A stretch of 64,000 nt of DNA from Allomesorhizobium camelthorni (GTDB lineage: Bacteria > Pseudomonadota > Alphaproteobacteria > Rhizobiales > Rhizobiaceae), in the NCBI RefSeq assembly GCF_011045125.1, contig NZ_JAAKZF010000014.1, positions 48,436 through 112,435 on the forward strand, written 5' to 3'. Shown here piece by piece: positions 47,414 to 57,241 of the stretch; positions within the stretch are counted from its first letter, which is position 1; every line of letters begins with the position of its first letter. The position numbers and the translations under genes are program-made. A model generated the notes under the pieces. It saw only the letters and a program-made list of their open reading frames with translations, was not told the origin of the DNA and did not search any database.

Positions 47414-48631
47414 CTACTCCGCCACCGACACCCTGATCTCGTATATGTCGACGGCCTTGCCCTGGTTGGCGAAATCCGAGTTGATGGCGATGGTGCCGCC
47501 CGAGCCCGGATCGGCGTTCGGGAAATCGAGCTCGAACAGATAGTCGCCGCGCTGGTAGCCGACCGCATAGCGCTTGCGGCCGCAATCGCCCAGCTCACCG
47601 AAATTGCAGTCGACCGACATTTCGGTTTCCTGCCCTTCCTCGGCGCGGGCGACGATGTCGAAGGTCGCCTTCCTGCCGGCGATCTGTTCCAGAACGCCCT
47701 GGCCGACATCGAACACGATCGCCGAGCCTGACGTGCCGGAGCGGATGCGCAGGAAGCTGCCGGAATCGTCCTCCATCACCTCGGCGCTGGTGTCGGCCGG
47801 GGCGGCGACCTGCGTGGCGTTTTCCGGCGAGAACACCGTGATCCAGTTGCGCTCCGCATCGGCCTGGCCGGGCAGCAGCGGCGGCGCTTCGGCCTCGGGA
47901 ATGAAGTCCTCGCTCTCCACCGTCGCCGGCGGGTTGGGCACCGTCGTGTCGCGCTCAGCCGGCGTCTTCAGGAGGCCGGTCTGAAACGCCCACCAGCCGC
48001 CTATCCCAACCGCAGCAATCAAGGTCGCGGCAAGGAAAATCTGCGCGAAGGGCAGCCGCCGGCGGGCGCGCCGCTCGTCGCGGTCGGGCGCGACCTCTGC
48101 AGCCGTATCGCCAGCAAGCGTCGGCGTGCGTGCGCCGCTGATGTCGGGCGTCGGCGGGGCATCGCGCGGCTCCACGCGCCAATCGAGCGACACTTCGGGC
48201 GCTTTTGCCGAGGGCTCAGCCCCCTCTCGTCGCTCCGGCTCGACACTGACGCCAAAGGTCGACTCGCTGCCCGCCCCGGCGGCTGCCACGGGTTCCGGGG
48301 CGGTGCTCGCCGCGCGCTCCTGGGCGCTGTCGACCCTGGGCTCCGGCGCTACGTCGCCGGCCGTCGCGCGTTCCGCTGCACCGCCGGCCACGGGCTCGGG
48401 CGCAGCGCTTGCCGCGGGCGCCGCCGGCTGGAATTCGGATTCGATCTCGGTGATCTTGGCCTGCATGGCTTTGCGGCGATTGATCGCCGCCTCCACCGTC
48501 AGGCTCGGATTTGCCTGCAGGGCGCGGTCGAGCGCGGCGAATGCCGACCGATAGACTTTCTCGCGGAACGCCCGGTCCTCGGCGTTTCCTTTCTCGAAGG
48601 CGTTACGGATCGCCTTTTCAATCGCGTCCAA
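47414..48631 (-). CDS. Membrane-anchored hypothetical protein
   Basis: A roughly 405-residue protein of unknown function. A helical N-terminal domain (LDAIEKAIRNAFEKGNAEDR, then REKVYRSAFAALDRALQANP) is followed by a long Ala/Pro/Glu-rich linker and a single membrane helix (FLAATLIAAVGIGGWWAFQ). The C-terminal extracytoplasmic beta domain (IVFDVGQGVLEQIAGRKATF, DYLFELDFPN) resembles carbohydrate-binding folds. I place the start at a TTG (48631) with AAGGG eight bases upstream, where the conserved part begins; ATG codons at 48664 and 48691 are alternatives. Confidence 0.65.
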   Translation of the reverse strand: MDAIEKAIRNAFEKGNAEDRAFREKVYRSAFAALDRALQANPSLTVEAAINRRKAMQAKITEIESEFQPAAPAASAAPEPVAGGAAERATAGDVAPEPRVDSAQERAASTAPEPVAAAGAGSESTFGVSVEPERREGAEPSAKAPEVSLDWRVEPRDAPPTPDISGARTPTLAGDTAAEVAPDRDERRARRRLPFAQIFLAATLIAAVGIGGWWAFQTGLLKTPAERDTTVPNPPATVESEDFIPEAEAPPLLPGQADAERNWITVFSPENATQVAAPADTSAEVMEDDSGSFLRIRSGTSGSAIVFDVGQGVLEQIAGRKATFDIVARAEEGQETEMSVDCNFGELGDCGRKRYAVGYQRGDYLFELDFPNADPGSGGTIAINSDFANQGKAVDIYEIRVSVAE

Positions 48632-48852
48632 TCCGTTATCCCTTTGATGCGGCCAGCATTTCATGATCGTTAGCCGCAGCGGCGGCATCAATCAACCGCC
48701 AGCATCCGACATTCGGCGCGGGGCGCCCGCATTGCGCGCCCGGCGCTCCCGGAAACCATGCCTGCGATTTGCGCGCGACGCGGCTTGAATTCGCCGCGCA
48801 ATGAAGCTATCAGGCGCACATTCGGCCGCGCCGCCAAGTCGCGACCACGGCT

Positions 48853-48928
48853 GCCGCTTTAGCTCAGTTGGTAGAGCACATCATTCGTAATGATGGGGTC
48901 GCGTGTTCGAGTCACGCAAGCGGCACCA
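48853..48928 (+). tRNA. tRNA-Thr, anticodon CGT
   Basis: A complete cloverleaf can be drawn. The acceptor arms GCCGCTT (48853-48859) and AAGCGGC (48918-48924) pair fully. The D arm is CTCAGTTGGTAGAG. The anticodon stem CATCA/TGATG encloses TTCGTAA (anticodon CGT, reading ACG). The T arm is GCGTGTTCGAGTCACGC. CCA is encoded at 48926-48928. tRNA-Thr genes are frequent island attachment sites, and accessory-looking genes follow. Confidence 0.96.
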
Positions 48929-49131
48929 ATGATTTCAACAACCAGCCTACATCGCCTACTAAGCTCACCATATGCCCATATGGTTGAAGGCTGACATCTG
49001 ACTTCTCCCCCCAAGGAAAGTTGATGAAGGCCTTTTTCAAGCACACCGCTGTGCGGCAGCACACGCCAAATTTTAGTGAGCCACCTAAGGTGATTTGACA
49101 AGGTCGCGCGCTGACGGCCAAGGAAGTCAGC

Positions 49132-49290
49132 ATGAATCAGCGTGACCGCGAACGTAGGGATAAAGAGCAGCGGCCGGCGAAACCACCGGCTGACGCCTAT
49201 GATCCATTTGAACAGATGTTCCGCCCAAAGCGGCCGGCCGACAGCTTCGGTGAGATGTTCGAAGAGAAGATCTTCAACGATGATTTCTGA
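49132..49290 (+). CDS. Small hypothetical protein
   Basis: A 52-residue charged protein (MNQRDRERRDKEQRPAKPPA... ending FGEMFEEKIFNDDF) with AAGGAAG seven bases before the ATG, and an in-frame stop upstream. No family is recognised. It lies in the accessory patch after tRNA-Thr. Confidence 0.45.
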   Translation: MNQRDRERRDKEQRPAKPPADAYDPFEQMFRPKRPADSFGEMFEEKIFNDDF

Positions 49291-49445
49291 GCGGCGAGCA
49301 AGTGGCCGGCGTCTTTGATCTCTCCAAAAGAAAGTGGATGCCGACTCCATTTTCGATGCGCCGCGCGCAATCTGCACCGAGTTCGGGCCATAGCGTCATA
49401 CGTCGACGAACTTGCCAATTTGGCTCGGCGCGGCTGACTGGATAA

Positions 49446-50084
49446 ATGGCAATGGACCTTGCCGTCTCGGAAGCAGGCTTGATGGAGCAGTCACAGAACA
49501 TCGTGCTGCTGGCTGCCACCATCATATTTCTCTTGGCGGCCTGCCGCTCGCGTGCCGTTGATCGCGCCGTTGGCGTGAACGCCGGTTTGCTATGCGGATT
49601 ATTGTTCTTCCGTGAGATTGAATTTCCGCCTACGGCGCCATTCGCATCGTATCTGTCCAGCCAAGCGTTCCGACTACACGAGGCGTTGGTGGTGCTCGCC
49701 ATTCTCGTTCCGTACGCCTTGGTGCGTTGGCGTCTCGTACCGGAGCTATTCCGCTATGCGCTTAGTCGTCGCGCGTGGCCATTCCAAGCCGCCGCAGTCG
49801 TCCTGTTGATCGGTTATGGATTTGACAAATATGGCGTCCGCTATCTGGATCTTCCCGTATCGAAGTTTTGGGAGGAATTGGCCGAGTGCATCTCATACTT
49901 CATTTTGATGCTAGCTGCCGGAATGCTCTTGCGCGCCCGAACACATGCGCCCGATCCGCTCCCTCAAAGCGTACCGGATCGAGGTACAAGGGTGTCGTTT
50001 GCACGGTCTGATCGTCGCACACTTTGGCAACGTTGCATTTTTCGCGTGACGAGCGAGCCAGTCGGCGTGTCCAAGAACCGCTGA
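49446..50084 (+). CDS. Hypothetical multi-pass membrane protein
   Basis: A 212-residue protein with about five hydrophobic helices (NIVLLAATIIFLLAAC, AGLLCGLLFF, ALVVLAILVPYALV, AAAVVLLIGYGF, ISYFILMLAAGMLL) and a basic C-terminus. No domain is recognised. Base composition here is lower in GC than the flanks, suggesting transfer with the patch next to tRNA-Thr. The start could be two codons later, and no ribosome site is clear. Confidence 0.55.
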   Translation: MAMDLAVSEAGLMEQSQNIVLLAATIIFLLAACRSRAVDRAVGVNAGLLCGLLFFREIEFPPTAPFASYLSSQAFRLHEALVVLAILVPYALVRWRLVPELFRYALSRRAWPFQAAAVVLLIGYGFDKYGVRYLDLPVSKFWEELAECISYFILMLAAGMLLRARTHAPDPLPQSVPDRGTRVSFARSDRRTLWQRCIFRVTSEPVGVSKNR

Positions 50085-50266
50085 GCACTCAGATCAAGCA
50101 ATAAAGCTGCCGCAGGTTGAGCACCCGCCTGCTGTCCCTGTACACCTTACTTTCGGTGTGCCATTTCATGTCCGCCCAGGCCGCAACAGCGGACCAGCGT
50201 CTCCGCCACGCGAAGGCGATGGGCCCCGACGCGCAGGCTTGTTGTAGTTGATGAAAGTCTAAGCCC

Positions 50267-51901
50267 GTGACTGAACGCATCTCGCCATTGGCCCCGTTCC
50301 GGCACGACATCTTCCGCTATGTGTGGGTCGCGAGCCTCGCGTCGAATTTCGGATCGCTGATCCAGGGCGTCGGAGCCGCCTGGATGATGACAGCCATCTC
50401 CGACTCGGCCAATATGGTGGCGCTGGTCCAGGCATCGACGGCGCTGCCCATCATGCTGCTTTCGCTGCCGTCGGGCGCGATCGCCGACAGTTTCGACCGG
50501 CGAAGGGTGATGCTGGTTGCGCAAAGCTTCATGCTCGTCACATCCGTCGCGCTGACCGTCGCCGCCTATCTCGGGCTGCTCACGCCCTGGGGGCTGCTAA
50601 CCTTCACATTCCTGATCGGCTGCGGGACGGCGCTCAACAACCCCTCATGGCAGGCCTCGGTGGGCGACATGGTGCCGCGCACCGACCTGCCCGCGGCCGT
50701 CGCCTTGAACAGCATGGGCTTCAACCTGACGCGCAGCGTCGGCCCGGCGATCGGCGGCGCAATAGTGGCTGCGGCCGGGGCGGCCGCGGCATTCGCAGTC
50801 AATGCGTTAAGCTATCTGGTGCTGCTGTTCGTTCTCGGCCGCTGGAAGCCGGCGATCCCGCCGAATGCACTGCCGCGCGAGGCGATAGGGCCGGCAATGG
50901 CGGCGGGCCTGCGCTACATCGCCATGTCGCCCAACATAGAAAAAGTGCTGCTGCGCGGCTTCGTCTTCGGCTTCACCGCCATCTCCGTTCTCGCCCTGCT
51001 GCCGCTGGTCGCGCGCGATCTGGTCGGCGGCGGCCCGCTGCTATACGGCATATTGCTCGGCGCATTCGGCGTTGGCGCGGTGGGCGGCGCGCTGGTCAGT
51101 TCGAGGCTGAGACAGGTGCTTTCGACGGAATGGTGCGTGCGCGTCGCATTCATTGGCTTTGCCGTCTGCGCCGCAACCGCGGGCCTCAGCACCTATCCCT
51201 GGCTGACGGCGGCGGCGCTCGCGATCGGCGGGGCAAACTGGGTGATCGCGCTGTCGCTCTTCAATGTCACGGTGCAATTGTCGACACCGCGCTGGGTAGT
51301 AGGGCGCGCGCTGTCCCTCTACCAGACGGCCACCTTTGGCGGCATGGCGCTGGGCAGCTGGATCTGGGGCGTGGCGGCGGACGAATATGGTCCCGGCAAC
51401 GCGCTGCTCGCGTCGGCAGCGCTGATGATCGCGGGCGCGGCGCTCGGGCTCTGGCGGTTCACCCTGCCCGATCAGACATCGCTCAACCTCGACCCGCTCA
51501 ACCGTTTCAAGGAGCCGCCGCTCGCGCTCGACCTGCAACCGCGCTCAGGCCCGATCGTAATCATGATCGAATACATCATCAAGGACGAGGACACGGCCGA
51601 ATTCCTCGAAGTGATGACGGAGCGCAGGCGGATTCGCCGGCGCGACGGAGCGCGGCAATGGACGCTGGCGCGCGATTTGGAAAACCCGGAAAGCTGGATG
51701 GAGACCTACCACACGCCGACCTGGCTCGAATATGTGCGCCACAACCGCCGGATGACCCATGCCGACGCCATCGTTACCGACCGCATCCGGCGGCTGCACA
51801 GCGGGGCCGAGCCGCCTCGGGTGCATAGGATGATCGAGCGCCCGACGATCAGGTCGGCGGTCCTGCCGCAACCGAAGAACATGATCGACCTGCATCATTA
51901 G
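50267..51901 (+). CDS. MFS exporter with C-terminal DUF894-type domain
   Basis: A 544-residue transporter. Twelve helices span residues 15-405; the N-terminal half includes DIFRYVWVASLASNFGSLIQ and the cytoplasmic loop DSFDRRRVMLVAQ (motif A-like). After the last helix come about 120 soluble residues (IVIMIEYIIKDEDTAEFLEV, RDGARQWTLARDLENPESWM) resembling an antibiotic-biosynthesis-monooxygenase fold. The combination is typical of MFS_3/DUF894 proteins related to the enterobactin exporter EntS. The start is GTG; the substrate is unknown. Confidence 0.88.
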   Translation: MTERISPLAPFRHDIFRYVWVASLASNFGSLIQGVGAAWMMTAISDSANMVALVQASTALPIMLLSLPSGAIADSFDRRRVMLVAQSFMLVTSVALTVAAYLGLLTPWGLLTFTFLIGCGTALNNPSWQASVGDMVPRTDLPAAVALNSMGFNLTRSVGPAIGGAIVAAAGAAAAFAVNALSYLVLLFVLGRWKPAIPPNALPREAIGPAMAAGLRYIAMSPNIEKVLLRGFVFGFTAISVLALLPLVARDLVGGGPLLYGILLGAFGVGAVGGALVSSRLRQVLSTEWCVRVAFIGFAVCAATAGLSTYPWLTAAALAIGGANWVIALSLFNVTVQLSTPRWVVGRALSLYQTATFGGMALGSWIWGVAADEYGPGNALLASAALMIAGAALGLWRFTLPDQTSLNLDPLNRFKEPPLALDLQPRSGPIVIMIEYIIKDEDTAEFLEVMTERRRIRRRDGARQWTLARDLENPESWMETYHTPTWLEYVRHNRRMTHADAIVTDRIRRLHSGAEPPRVHRMIERPTIRSAVLPQPKNMIDLHH

Positions 51902-51929
51902 CAATGGGCGGCGCCACTTTGGCGCGGAA

Positions 51930-52757
51930 TTAAGCCGCCTTCTTCGCCAGCCTTGCCTTGATGCTCGCCACATCGGCGCGAGGCGTCGCGGCGAACAGCG
52001 TCTTGGTGTAGTCGTGCTGCGGGTTTGAAAACACCGCGTCGCGGCTGCCATACTCCACCGCCTCGCCGTAATACATCACCATCACGTCGTCGGAGATGTA
52101 CTTCACCACCGAGAGATCGTGGCTGATGAACACGTAGGTCAGCTTGAACTCGTCCTGCAAATCGGCCAGCAGGTTCAGCACCTGCGCCTGCACCGAAAGA
52201 TCGAGCGCCGAGACCGGCTCGTCCAGCACCAGCAGGCTCGGATTGAGCATCAGCGCGCGGGCGATGGCTATGCGCTGGCGCTGGCCGCCGGAAAACATAT
52301 GGGGGTAACGGTTGAAGTGCTTTGCCTCCAGCCCGACCTTGAGCAGCATGTTCATGGCGAGGTCGCGCCGTTCGGCGGCGGATTTGTTGGTGTTGATCAG
52401 CAGAGGCTCGCCGAGCACGTCGCCGATCTTCTGGCGCGGGTTGAGTGAGCCGTAAGGGTTCTGGAAGATGATCTGCACCTTCTGGCGCATTTCCGGCGTC
52501 AGACGTTCCCTGGCGATGTCGACCTTCTTGCCCTCGATGAAGAGCTCGCCCTCGGTCGGCGCGTCGATCAGCGTAATGATGCGCGCCAGCGTGGACTTGC
52601 CGCAGCCGCTCTCGCCGACGATCGCCAGCGTCTTTCCCTTCTCCACCGAGAAGCCGACGCCCTTGACCGCGCGAAGGGTGCGCGACTTTCCGAAAATCCC
52701 GCCGCCGACATGGTAGTCGCGAACGATGTTTCTGGCTTCCAGGACTTTTTCGGTCAT
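51930..52757 (-). CDS. dppF: Peptide ABC transporter ATP-binding protein (DppF-like)
   Basis: A 275-residue ATPase. Walker A is VGESGCGKSTLARIITL. The signature is MFSGGQRQRIAIARALMLNP and Walker B is LLVLDEPVSALDLSVQAQVL. The C-terminal extension (YGSRDAVFSNPQHDYTKTLF) is of the oligopeptide/dipeptide type. Its start overlaps the stop of the second ATPase gene by four bases. It is the last gene of the peptide transporter operon. Confidence 0.93.
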   Translation of the reverse strand: MTEKVLEARNIVRDYHVGGGIFGKSRTLRAVKGVGFSVEKGKTLAIVGESGCGKSTLARIITLIDAPTEGELFIEGKKVDIARERLTPEMRQKVQIIFQNPYGSLNPRQKIGDVLGEPLLINTNKSAAERRDLAMNMLLKVGLEAKHFNRYPHMFSGGQRQRIAIARALMLNPSLLVLDEPVSALDLSVQAQVLNLLADLQDEFKLTYVFISHDLSVVKYISDDVMVMYYGEAVEYGSRDAVFSNPQHDYTKTLFAATPRADVASIKARLAKKAA

Positions 52758-53608
52758 TGGACGGCTCCCTCTGCGGGCGCTTCTTCGGTGACATAATCGG
52801 CGATGGTCGGCAGCCGGTCGCCGGTGGCGTTTTCCGGCAGCGCCGAAAGCAGCGCCTTGGTGTAGTTGCTCTTCGGCCGCTCAAACAGCGACAGCACGTC
52901 GGCCTCCTCCATCTTGCGGCCCTTGTACTGGACGATGACGCGATCCGCCGTCTCGGCCACCACGCCCATATTGTGGGTTATCATGATCAGGCCCATGCCG
53001 TGCTCGGCCTGCAGCCGCATCAGGAGGTCGAGGATCTGCTTTTGGATGGTCACGTCGAGCGCGGTGGTCGGCTCGTCGGCAATGAGCAGCTTCGGGTTGC
53101 AGGCGATCGCGATCGCGATCATCACGCGCTGGCACTGGCCGCCCGACATCTGATGCGGAAAGGACGACAGCCGCTGCTCGGGGTCGGGAATGCCGACCTG
53201 CTTGAGCAGCTCTATGGCGCGGGCGCGGCGCTGGGTCCGGTCCATGCCCATATGGACGCGCAGCACCTCCTCGATCTGGAAGCCTACGGTGAAGCAGGGG
53301 TTGAGGCTCGCCATCGGCTCCTGGAAGATCATCGCCATGTCCTTGCCGACCATTTTTCTGCGCTCGGCGTCGCTGAGCTTCAGGAGATCGGTGCCGGCGA
53401 AGACCATACGGTCGGCCGTCACCTTCGCCGTCCATGGCAAAAGTCCCATGACGGCGAGCATGGAGACGGATTTGCCGGAACCGCTCTCGCCTACGATCGC
53501 CAGCACCTCGCGCTGCTCGACCGACAGCGACACGCCGTCGACGGCGCGGAACGGCCCGCTGGCGGTGGCGAATTCGACGACGAGGTTTTCTATTTCGAGA
53601 AGTGCCAT
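52754..53608 (-). CDS. dppD: Peptide ABC transporter ATP-binding protein (DppD-like)
   Basis: A 284-residue ATPase. Walker A is [19 protein letters not shown], the signature is [20 protein letters not shown] and Walker B is [40 protein letters not shown] near the end belongs to the Opp/Dpp C-terminal domain. It is four bases downstream of the second permease gene. Confidence 0.93.
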   Translation of the reverse strand: MALLEIENLVVEFATASGPFRAVDGVSLSVEQREVLAIVGESGSGKSVSMLAVMGLLPWTAKVTADRMVFAGTDLLKLSDAERRKMVGKDMAMIFQEPMASLNPCFTVGFQIEEVLRVHMGMDRTQRRARAIELLKQVGIPDPEQRLSSFPHQMSGGQCQRVMIAIAIACNPKLLIADEPTTALDVTIQKQILDLLMRLQAEHGMGLIMITHNMGVVAETADRVIVQYKGRKMEEADVLSLFERPKSNYTKALLSALPENATGDRLPTIADYVTEEAPAEGAVQ

Positions 53609-53612
53609 CGCC

Positions 53613-54521
53613 TCACGACCTCTTCAGTTTCGGATCGAGCGCGTCGCGCAGGCCGTCGCCCATCAGGTTGATCGCCAGAACGGTGATCAGGATCGCTAGG
53701 CCCGGGAAAGTGACGACCCACCATGCGCGCAGGATGAACTCGCGCGCTTCGGCAAGCATGGTGCCCCATTCCGGTGTCGGCGGCTGCGCGCCCATGCCGA
53801 GGAAACCGAGGGCGGCCGCGTCTAGAATAGCGTTCGAAAACGAAAGCGTCGCCTGCACGATCAGCGGCGCCATGCAGTTGGGCAGGATGGTCCTGAACAT
53901 CAGCCGCAGCGGGCCGGCGCCGGCGACCCTTGCCGCGGTGACGTATTCCCGGCCCTTCTCCGACATGACGGCCGCGCGTGTCAGGCGAACGAAATGCGGC
54001 TGCAGCACCAGCGCGATGGCGATCATGGCGTTGGTCAGGCCGGGCCCGAGCACCGCGACCAGCACCAGCGCCAGCAGCAGCGACGGGAACGCCAGGATGA
54101 CATCCATGACGCGCATGATCACGGTGTCGATCCAGCCGCCGAAATAGCCTGCGATGACGCCGATGATGATGCCGCCCACCAGCGCGATGGTGGTAACGAA
54201 GACCCCGATGAAAAGCGAGTATCGCGCGCCGAACAGCAGCCGCGAAAGCATGTCGCGGCCGACCGCGTCGGTGCCGAGCGGAAAGGCGGCGCGGCCGCCG
54301 TCCTGCCAGAATGGCGGCAACAGCGTCGCGTCGCGATACTGCGCATAGGGTAGATGCGGCGCGATCAGCGGCGCCAGAAGCGCGATGACGACCAAGGCAA
54401 CGAAGATCCACAGCCCGATCACCGCGCCGCGATTTTCGGAAAAATAGTACCAGAACTCGGCGAGCCGAGCGCGGCGGGATGGGTCGAGCGAGATGCTCTC
54501 GATGGCCGTTGTATCTGCCAT
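53613..54521 (-). CDS. dppC: Peptide ABC transporter permease (DppC-like)
   Basis: A 302-residue permease with six helices. The N-terminal OppC_N segment holds ENRGAVIGLWIFVALVVIAL. The BPD_transp_1 core has the EAA-like loop EYVTAARVAGAGPLRLMFRT, ending at ILPN. It starts 13 bases after the first permease gene ends. Confidence 0.93.
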   Translation of the reverse strand: MADTTAIESISLDPSRRARLAEFWYYFSENRGAVIGLWIFVALVVIALLAPLIAPHLPYAQYRDATLLPPFWQDGGRAAFPLGTDAVGRDMLSRLLFGARYSLFIGVFVTTIALVGGIIIGVIAGYFGGWIDTVIMRVMDVILAFPSLLLALVLVAVLGPGLTNAMIAIALVLQPHFVRLTRAAVMSEKGREYVTAARVAGAGPLRLMFRTILPNCMAPLIVQATLSFSNAILDAAALGFLGMGAQPPTPEWGTMLAEAREFILRAWWVVTFPGLAILITVLAINLMGDGLRDALDPKLKRS

Positions 54522-54534
54522 GGTCCGCTCCTCC

Positions 54535-55539
54535 TCAGTACCGGATGCGCGGGTTGATCAGGCCGTAGAGCAGATCAACGATGAGATTGACGATCATGAT
54601 GATGCCCGCGATCATCAGCAGGCCGGCCTGGATGACCGGGTAGTCGCGCCGGAACACCGAATCCACCATCCATTTGCCGATACCCGGCCAGGAAAAGATG
54701 GTTTCCGTCAGGATCGCGCCGGCAAGCAGCACGCCGACCTGCAGGCCGATCGTGGTGATCACCGGGATCATCGCGTTGCGGAGCGCATGCACGCCCACGA
54801 CGCGGAACGGGGGCAGCCCCTTTGCGCGGGCCGTGCGCACATAATCCTCGCCGAGAACTTCGAGCATCGCCGAACGGGTCTGGCGGGCAATGACGGCGAG
54901 CGGAATGGTGGCGAGCACGATGGTGGGCAGAATAAGATGGCTGACGGCGGACTTGAATGCGCCTTCCTGTCCGGAAAGCAGCGAGTCGATCAGCATGAAG
55001 CCGGTAACCGACGGAAAATAATAGAGCAGCGAGATGCGGCCGGACACCGGCGTCCACTGCAATATGCCGGAAAACAGGATGATCAGCAGCAAGCCCCACC
55101 AGAATATCGGCATGGAATAGCCGACAAGCGCGGTCCCCATGATGCTCTGGTCGAAGAACGTCCCGCGCTTGAGCGCTGCGAATATGCCGGCCGGAATGCC
55201 GAGGATGACGGCCAGGAGTATGGCGCAGGTAGAGAGCTCAAGCGTCGCCGGAAACAGCGTCAGGAACTGCCCGAGCACCGGTTGCTTGGTGACGATCGAA
55301 GTGCCCATATCGCCGGTCAGCACGCCCCACAAATAGTCGAGGTACTGGATGACAATGTGCCGGTCGTAACCGAGTTCGTGCGTGATCTGCGCGTGGCGCT
55401 CGGGCGACATGACCCGCTCGCCCGACAGCAGCGCCACGGGGTCGCCGGGCAGCAGCCTGATGAAGGAAAATGCGATGATGGAGACCCCGATGAATGTCGG
55501 GATCAGGACGGCGAGCCGCCCCAGAAGAAACCGGAGCAT
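54535..55539 (-). CDS. dppB: Peptide ABC transporter permease (DppB-like)
   Basis: A 334-residue permease with MLRFLLGRLAVLIPTFIGVS at the start and the DppB motif SFIRLLPGDPVALLSGE. The EAA-like loop reads DYVRTARAKGLPPFRVVGVH, followed by ALRNAMIPVITTI. The upstream extension of the frame crosses the hairpin and is rejected. It is the first gene after the binding-protein hairpin. Confidence 0.93.
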   Translation of the reverse strand: MLRFLLGRLAVLIPTFIGVSIIAFSFIRLLPGDPVALLSGERVMSPERHAQITHELGYDRHIVIQYLDYLWGVLTGDMGTSIVTKQPVLGQFLTLFPATLELSTCAILLAVILGIPAGIFAALKRGTFFDQSIMGTALVGYSMPIFWWGLLLIILFSGILQWTPVSGRISLLYYFPSVTGFMLIDSLLSGQEGAFKSAVSHLILPTIVLATIPLAVIARQTRSAMLEVLGEDYVRTARAKGLPPFRVVGVHALRNAMIPVITTIGLQVGVLLAGAILTETIFSWPGIGKWMVDSVFRRDYPVIQAGLLMIAGIIMIVNLIVDLLYGLINPRIRY

Positions 55540-55593
55540 ATCAGACCTTCGGTGGGTTTTCCGAGACCACGGGCAAGATAGCACAAAATGTGC

Positions 55594-55624
55594 TTGGGGG
55601 CGCTTGCATGACAAGCGCCCCCAA
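55594..55624 (-). terminator. Strong stem-loop between binding protein and permease genes
   Basis: Twelve-base perfect arms (ttgggggcgctt and aagcgcccccaa) close a seven-base loop. Downstream on the transcribed strand there is only a short T-rich stretch (cattttgtg). Partial termination or mRNA stabilisation would make the binding protein more abundant than the permeases, as is common in Dpp operons. Confidence 0.7.
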
Positions 55625-55645
55625 CTCCGGGTCTTCTAGTTGGCG

Positions 55646-57241
55646 TTATTCGGCGAGGTCGACACCGTCGAAGGCGAAATCGCCAAGCGGGCTCTGTACG
55701 AACCCCTGGACTTCCTTGCGCATCGGCACGACCGACAGCGAGTGGTCCAGCGTCGCCCACGGAGCTTCGCGCTTGAAGACGACCTGCGCCTCTTCGTAGA
55801 GCTTGGTGCGCTCTGCCTGGTCCGACGTGGTCTTGGCCTGGACGACCAGCTTGTCGAACTCTTCGTTGCACCACTGCGCGCGGTTGTTGCCGCCGACCGC
55901 ATCGCAGCCGAGCAGCGTGTGCAGGAAGTTGTCCGGATCGCCATTGTCGCCGGTCCAGCCGAGGATCACCGCGCCGTCGCGGTCCTTGGCCTTGGAGCGA
56001 TCGAGATATTCGGCCCATTCATAGGAGACGATCTCGACCTTGACGCCGATCTTGTCGAAATCCGACTGGATGAGCTCGGCGGCGCGGCGCGCGTTCAGCA
56101 TGTAAGGACGGGCGACGGGCATCGCCCAGACCTTCATCGACAGGCCAGAAACGCCGGCGTCCTCAAGCATCTTCTTGGCGGCTTCCGGATCGTATTTGTC
56201 GTCCTCGACCGCGTCGTTGTAGGACCACATCGTCGGCGGGATCGGGTTCTTGGCGGGCGTCGCCTGCCCCTGGAACACCGAATCGACGATCGCCTGCTTG
56301 TTGATCGCCATGTTCAGCGCCTTGCGCACTTCAACCTTGTCGAACGGAGCCTGGGTGGTGTTGTAGGCGAGGTAGGCGACGTTCAGGCCTTCCTGCTCCA
56401 TCACCGTCAGCGCCGGGTCTGCCTTCATGGCCTCGACGTCCGCCGCGTTCGGATAAGGCATCAGGTGGCATTCACCGGCCTTCAGTTTCTGGTAGCGCAC
56501 GGCCGCGTCGGTGGTGATGGCGAACACCAGATCGTCGATCTTCTGCTTGCCGTTCCAGTAATCCGGATGGGCCTTGTAGCGGATCGCCGCGTCCTGCTGG
56601 TAGGCGACGAAGGCGAACGGACCGGTGCCGAGCGGCATCTGGTTCAACTGGTTCATCTTGCCTTCGGCTTCCAGCTTGTCGGCGTATTCCTTCGACATGA
56701 TGGAGGCGAAGGGCATCGCCACATTGGCGAGGAACGGAGCTTCCTTCTGCTTCAGCGTGAACTTCACGGTCAGATCGTCGACCTTCTCGACCGAGGCGAT
56801 CAGGTCGGGAAAGCCCATGCCGTTGAAATATTCCCAGGCGGTGCCGGGGACATATTTGTTCCACGGATGGTCGGCCTTGAGCTGGCGCTCGTAGGAGAAG
56901 ACCACGTCGTCGGCGTTCAGGTCGCGAGTCGGGGTGAAGAACTCGGTTGTCTGGAACTTGACGCCCGGACGCAGCTTGAAGGTGTACTGCAGGCCGTCGT
57001 CGGAAATCTCCCAGCTTTCCGCAAGGCCCGGAACGGCTTCGGTGGTCCCGGGCTTAAATTCGAGCAGGCGGTTGTAGACGGTATGCGCAGCCGCGTCGAA
57101 GGTGGTGCCGGCCGTGTAAAGCCCGGGATCGAAACCTTCCGGCGATCCCTCGGAGCAGTAGACGAACGTCTTTGCGCTCGCCGCGCCGCTCAGCACGGTC
57201 GCAGCCATAAGCGCGGCCGCGAAGATCAGTTTTCTTTTCAT
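55646..57241 (-). CDS. dppA: Periplasmic dipeptide/oligopeptide-binding protein (DppA-like)
   Basis: A 531-residue SBP_bac_5 lipid-free binding protein with signal peptide MKRKLIFAAALMAATVLSGA cleaved after ASA. Family motifs are TFVYCSEGSPEGFDPGLYTA, YNRLLEFKPGTTEAVPGLAE and YTFKLRPGVKFQTTEFF. It feeds the permease and ATPase genes downstream. Substrate specificity within peptides or related compounds such as heme precursors is unknown. Confidence 0.92.
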   Translation of the reverse strand: MKRKLIFAAALMAATVLSGAASAKTFVYCSEGSPEGFDPGLYTAGTTFDAAAHTVYNRLLEFKPGTTEAVPGLAESWEISDDGLQYTFKLRPGVKFQTTEFFTPTRDLNADDVVFSYERQLKADHPWNKYVPGTAWEYFNGMGFPDLIASVEKVDDLTVKFTLKQKEAPFLANVAMPFASIMSKEYADKLEAEGKMNQLNQMPLGTGPFAFVAYQQDAAIRYKAHPDYWNGKQKIDDLVFAITTDAAVRYQKLKAGECHLMPYPNAADVEAMKADPALTVMEQEGLNVAYLAYNTTQAPFDKVEVRKALNMAINKQAIVDSVFQGQATPAKNPIPPTMWSYNDAVEDDKYDPEAAKKMLEDAGVSGLSMKVWAMPVARPYMLNARRAAELIQSDFDKIGVKVEIVSYEWAEYLDRSKAKDRDGAVILGWTGDNGDPDNFLHTLLGCDAVGGNNRAQWCNEEFDKLVVQAKTTSDQAERTKLYEEAQVVFKREAPWATLDHSLSVVPMRKEVQGFVQSPLGDFAFDGVDLAE

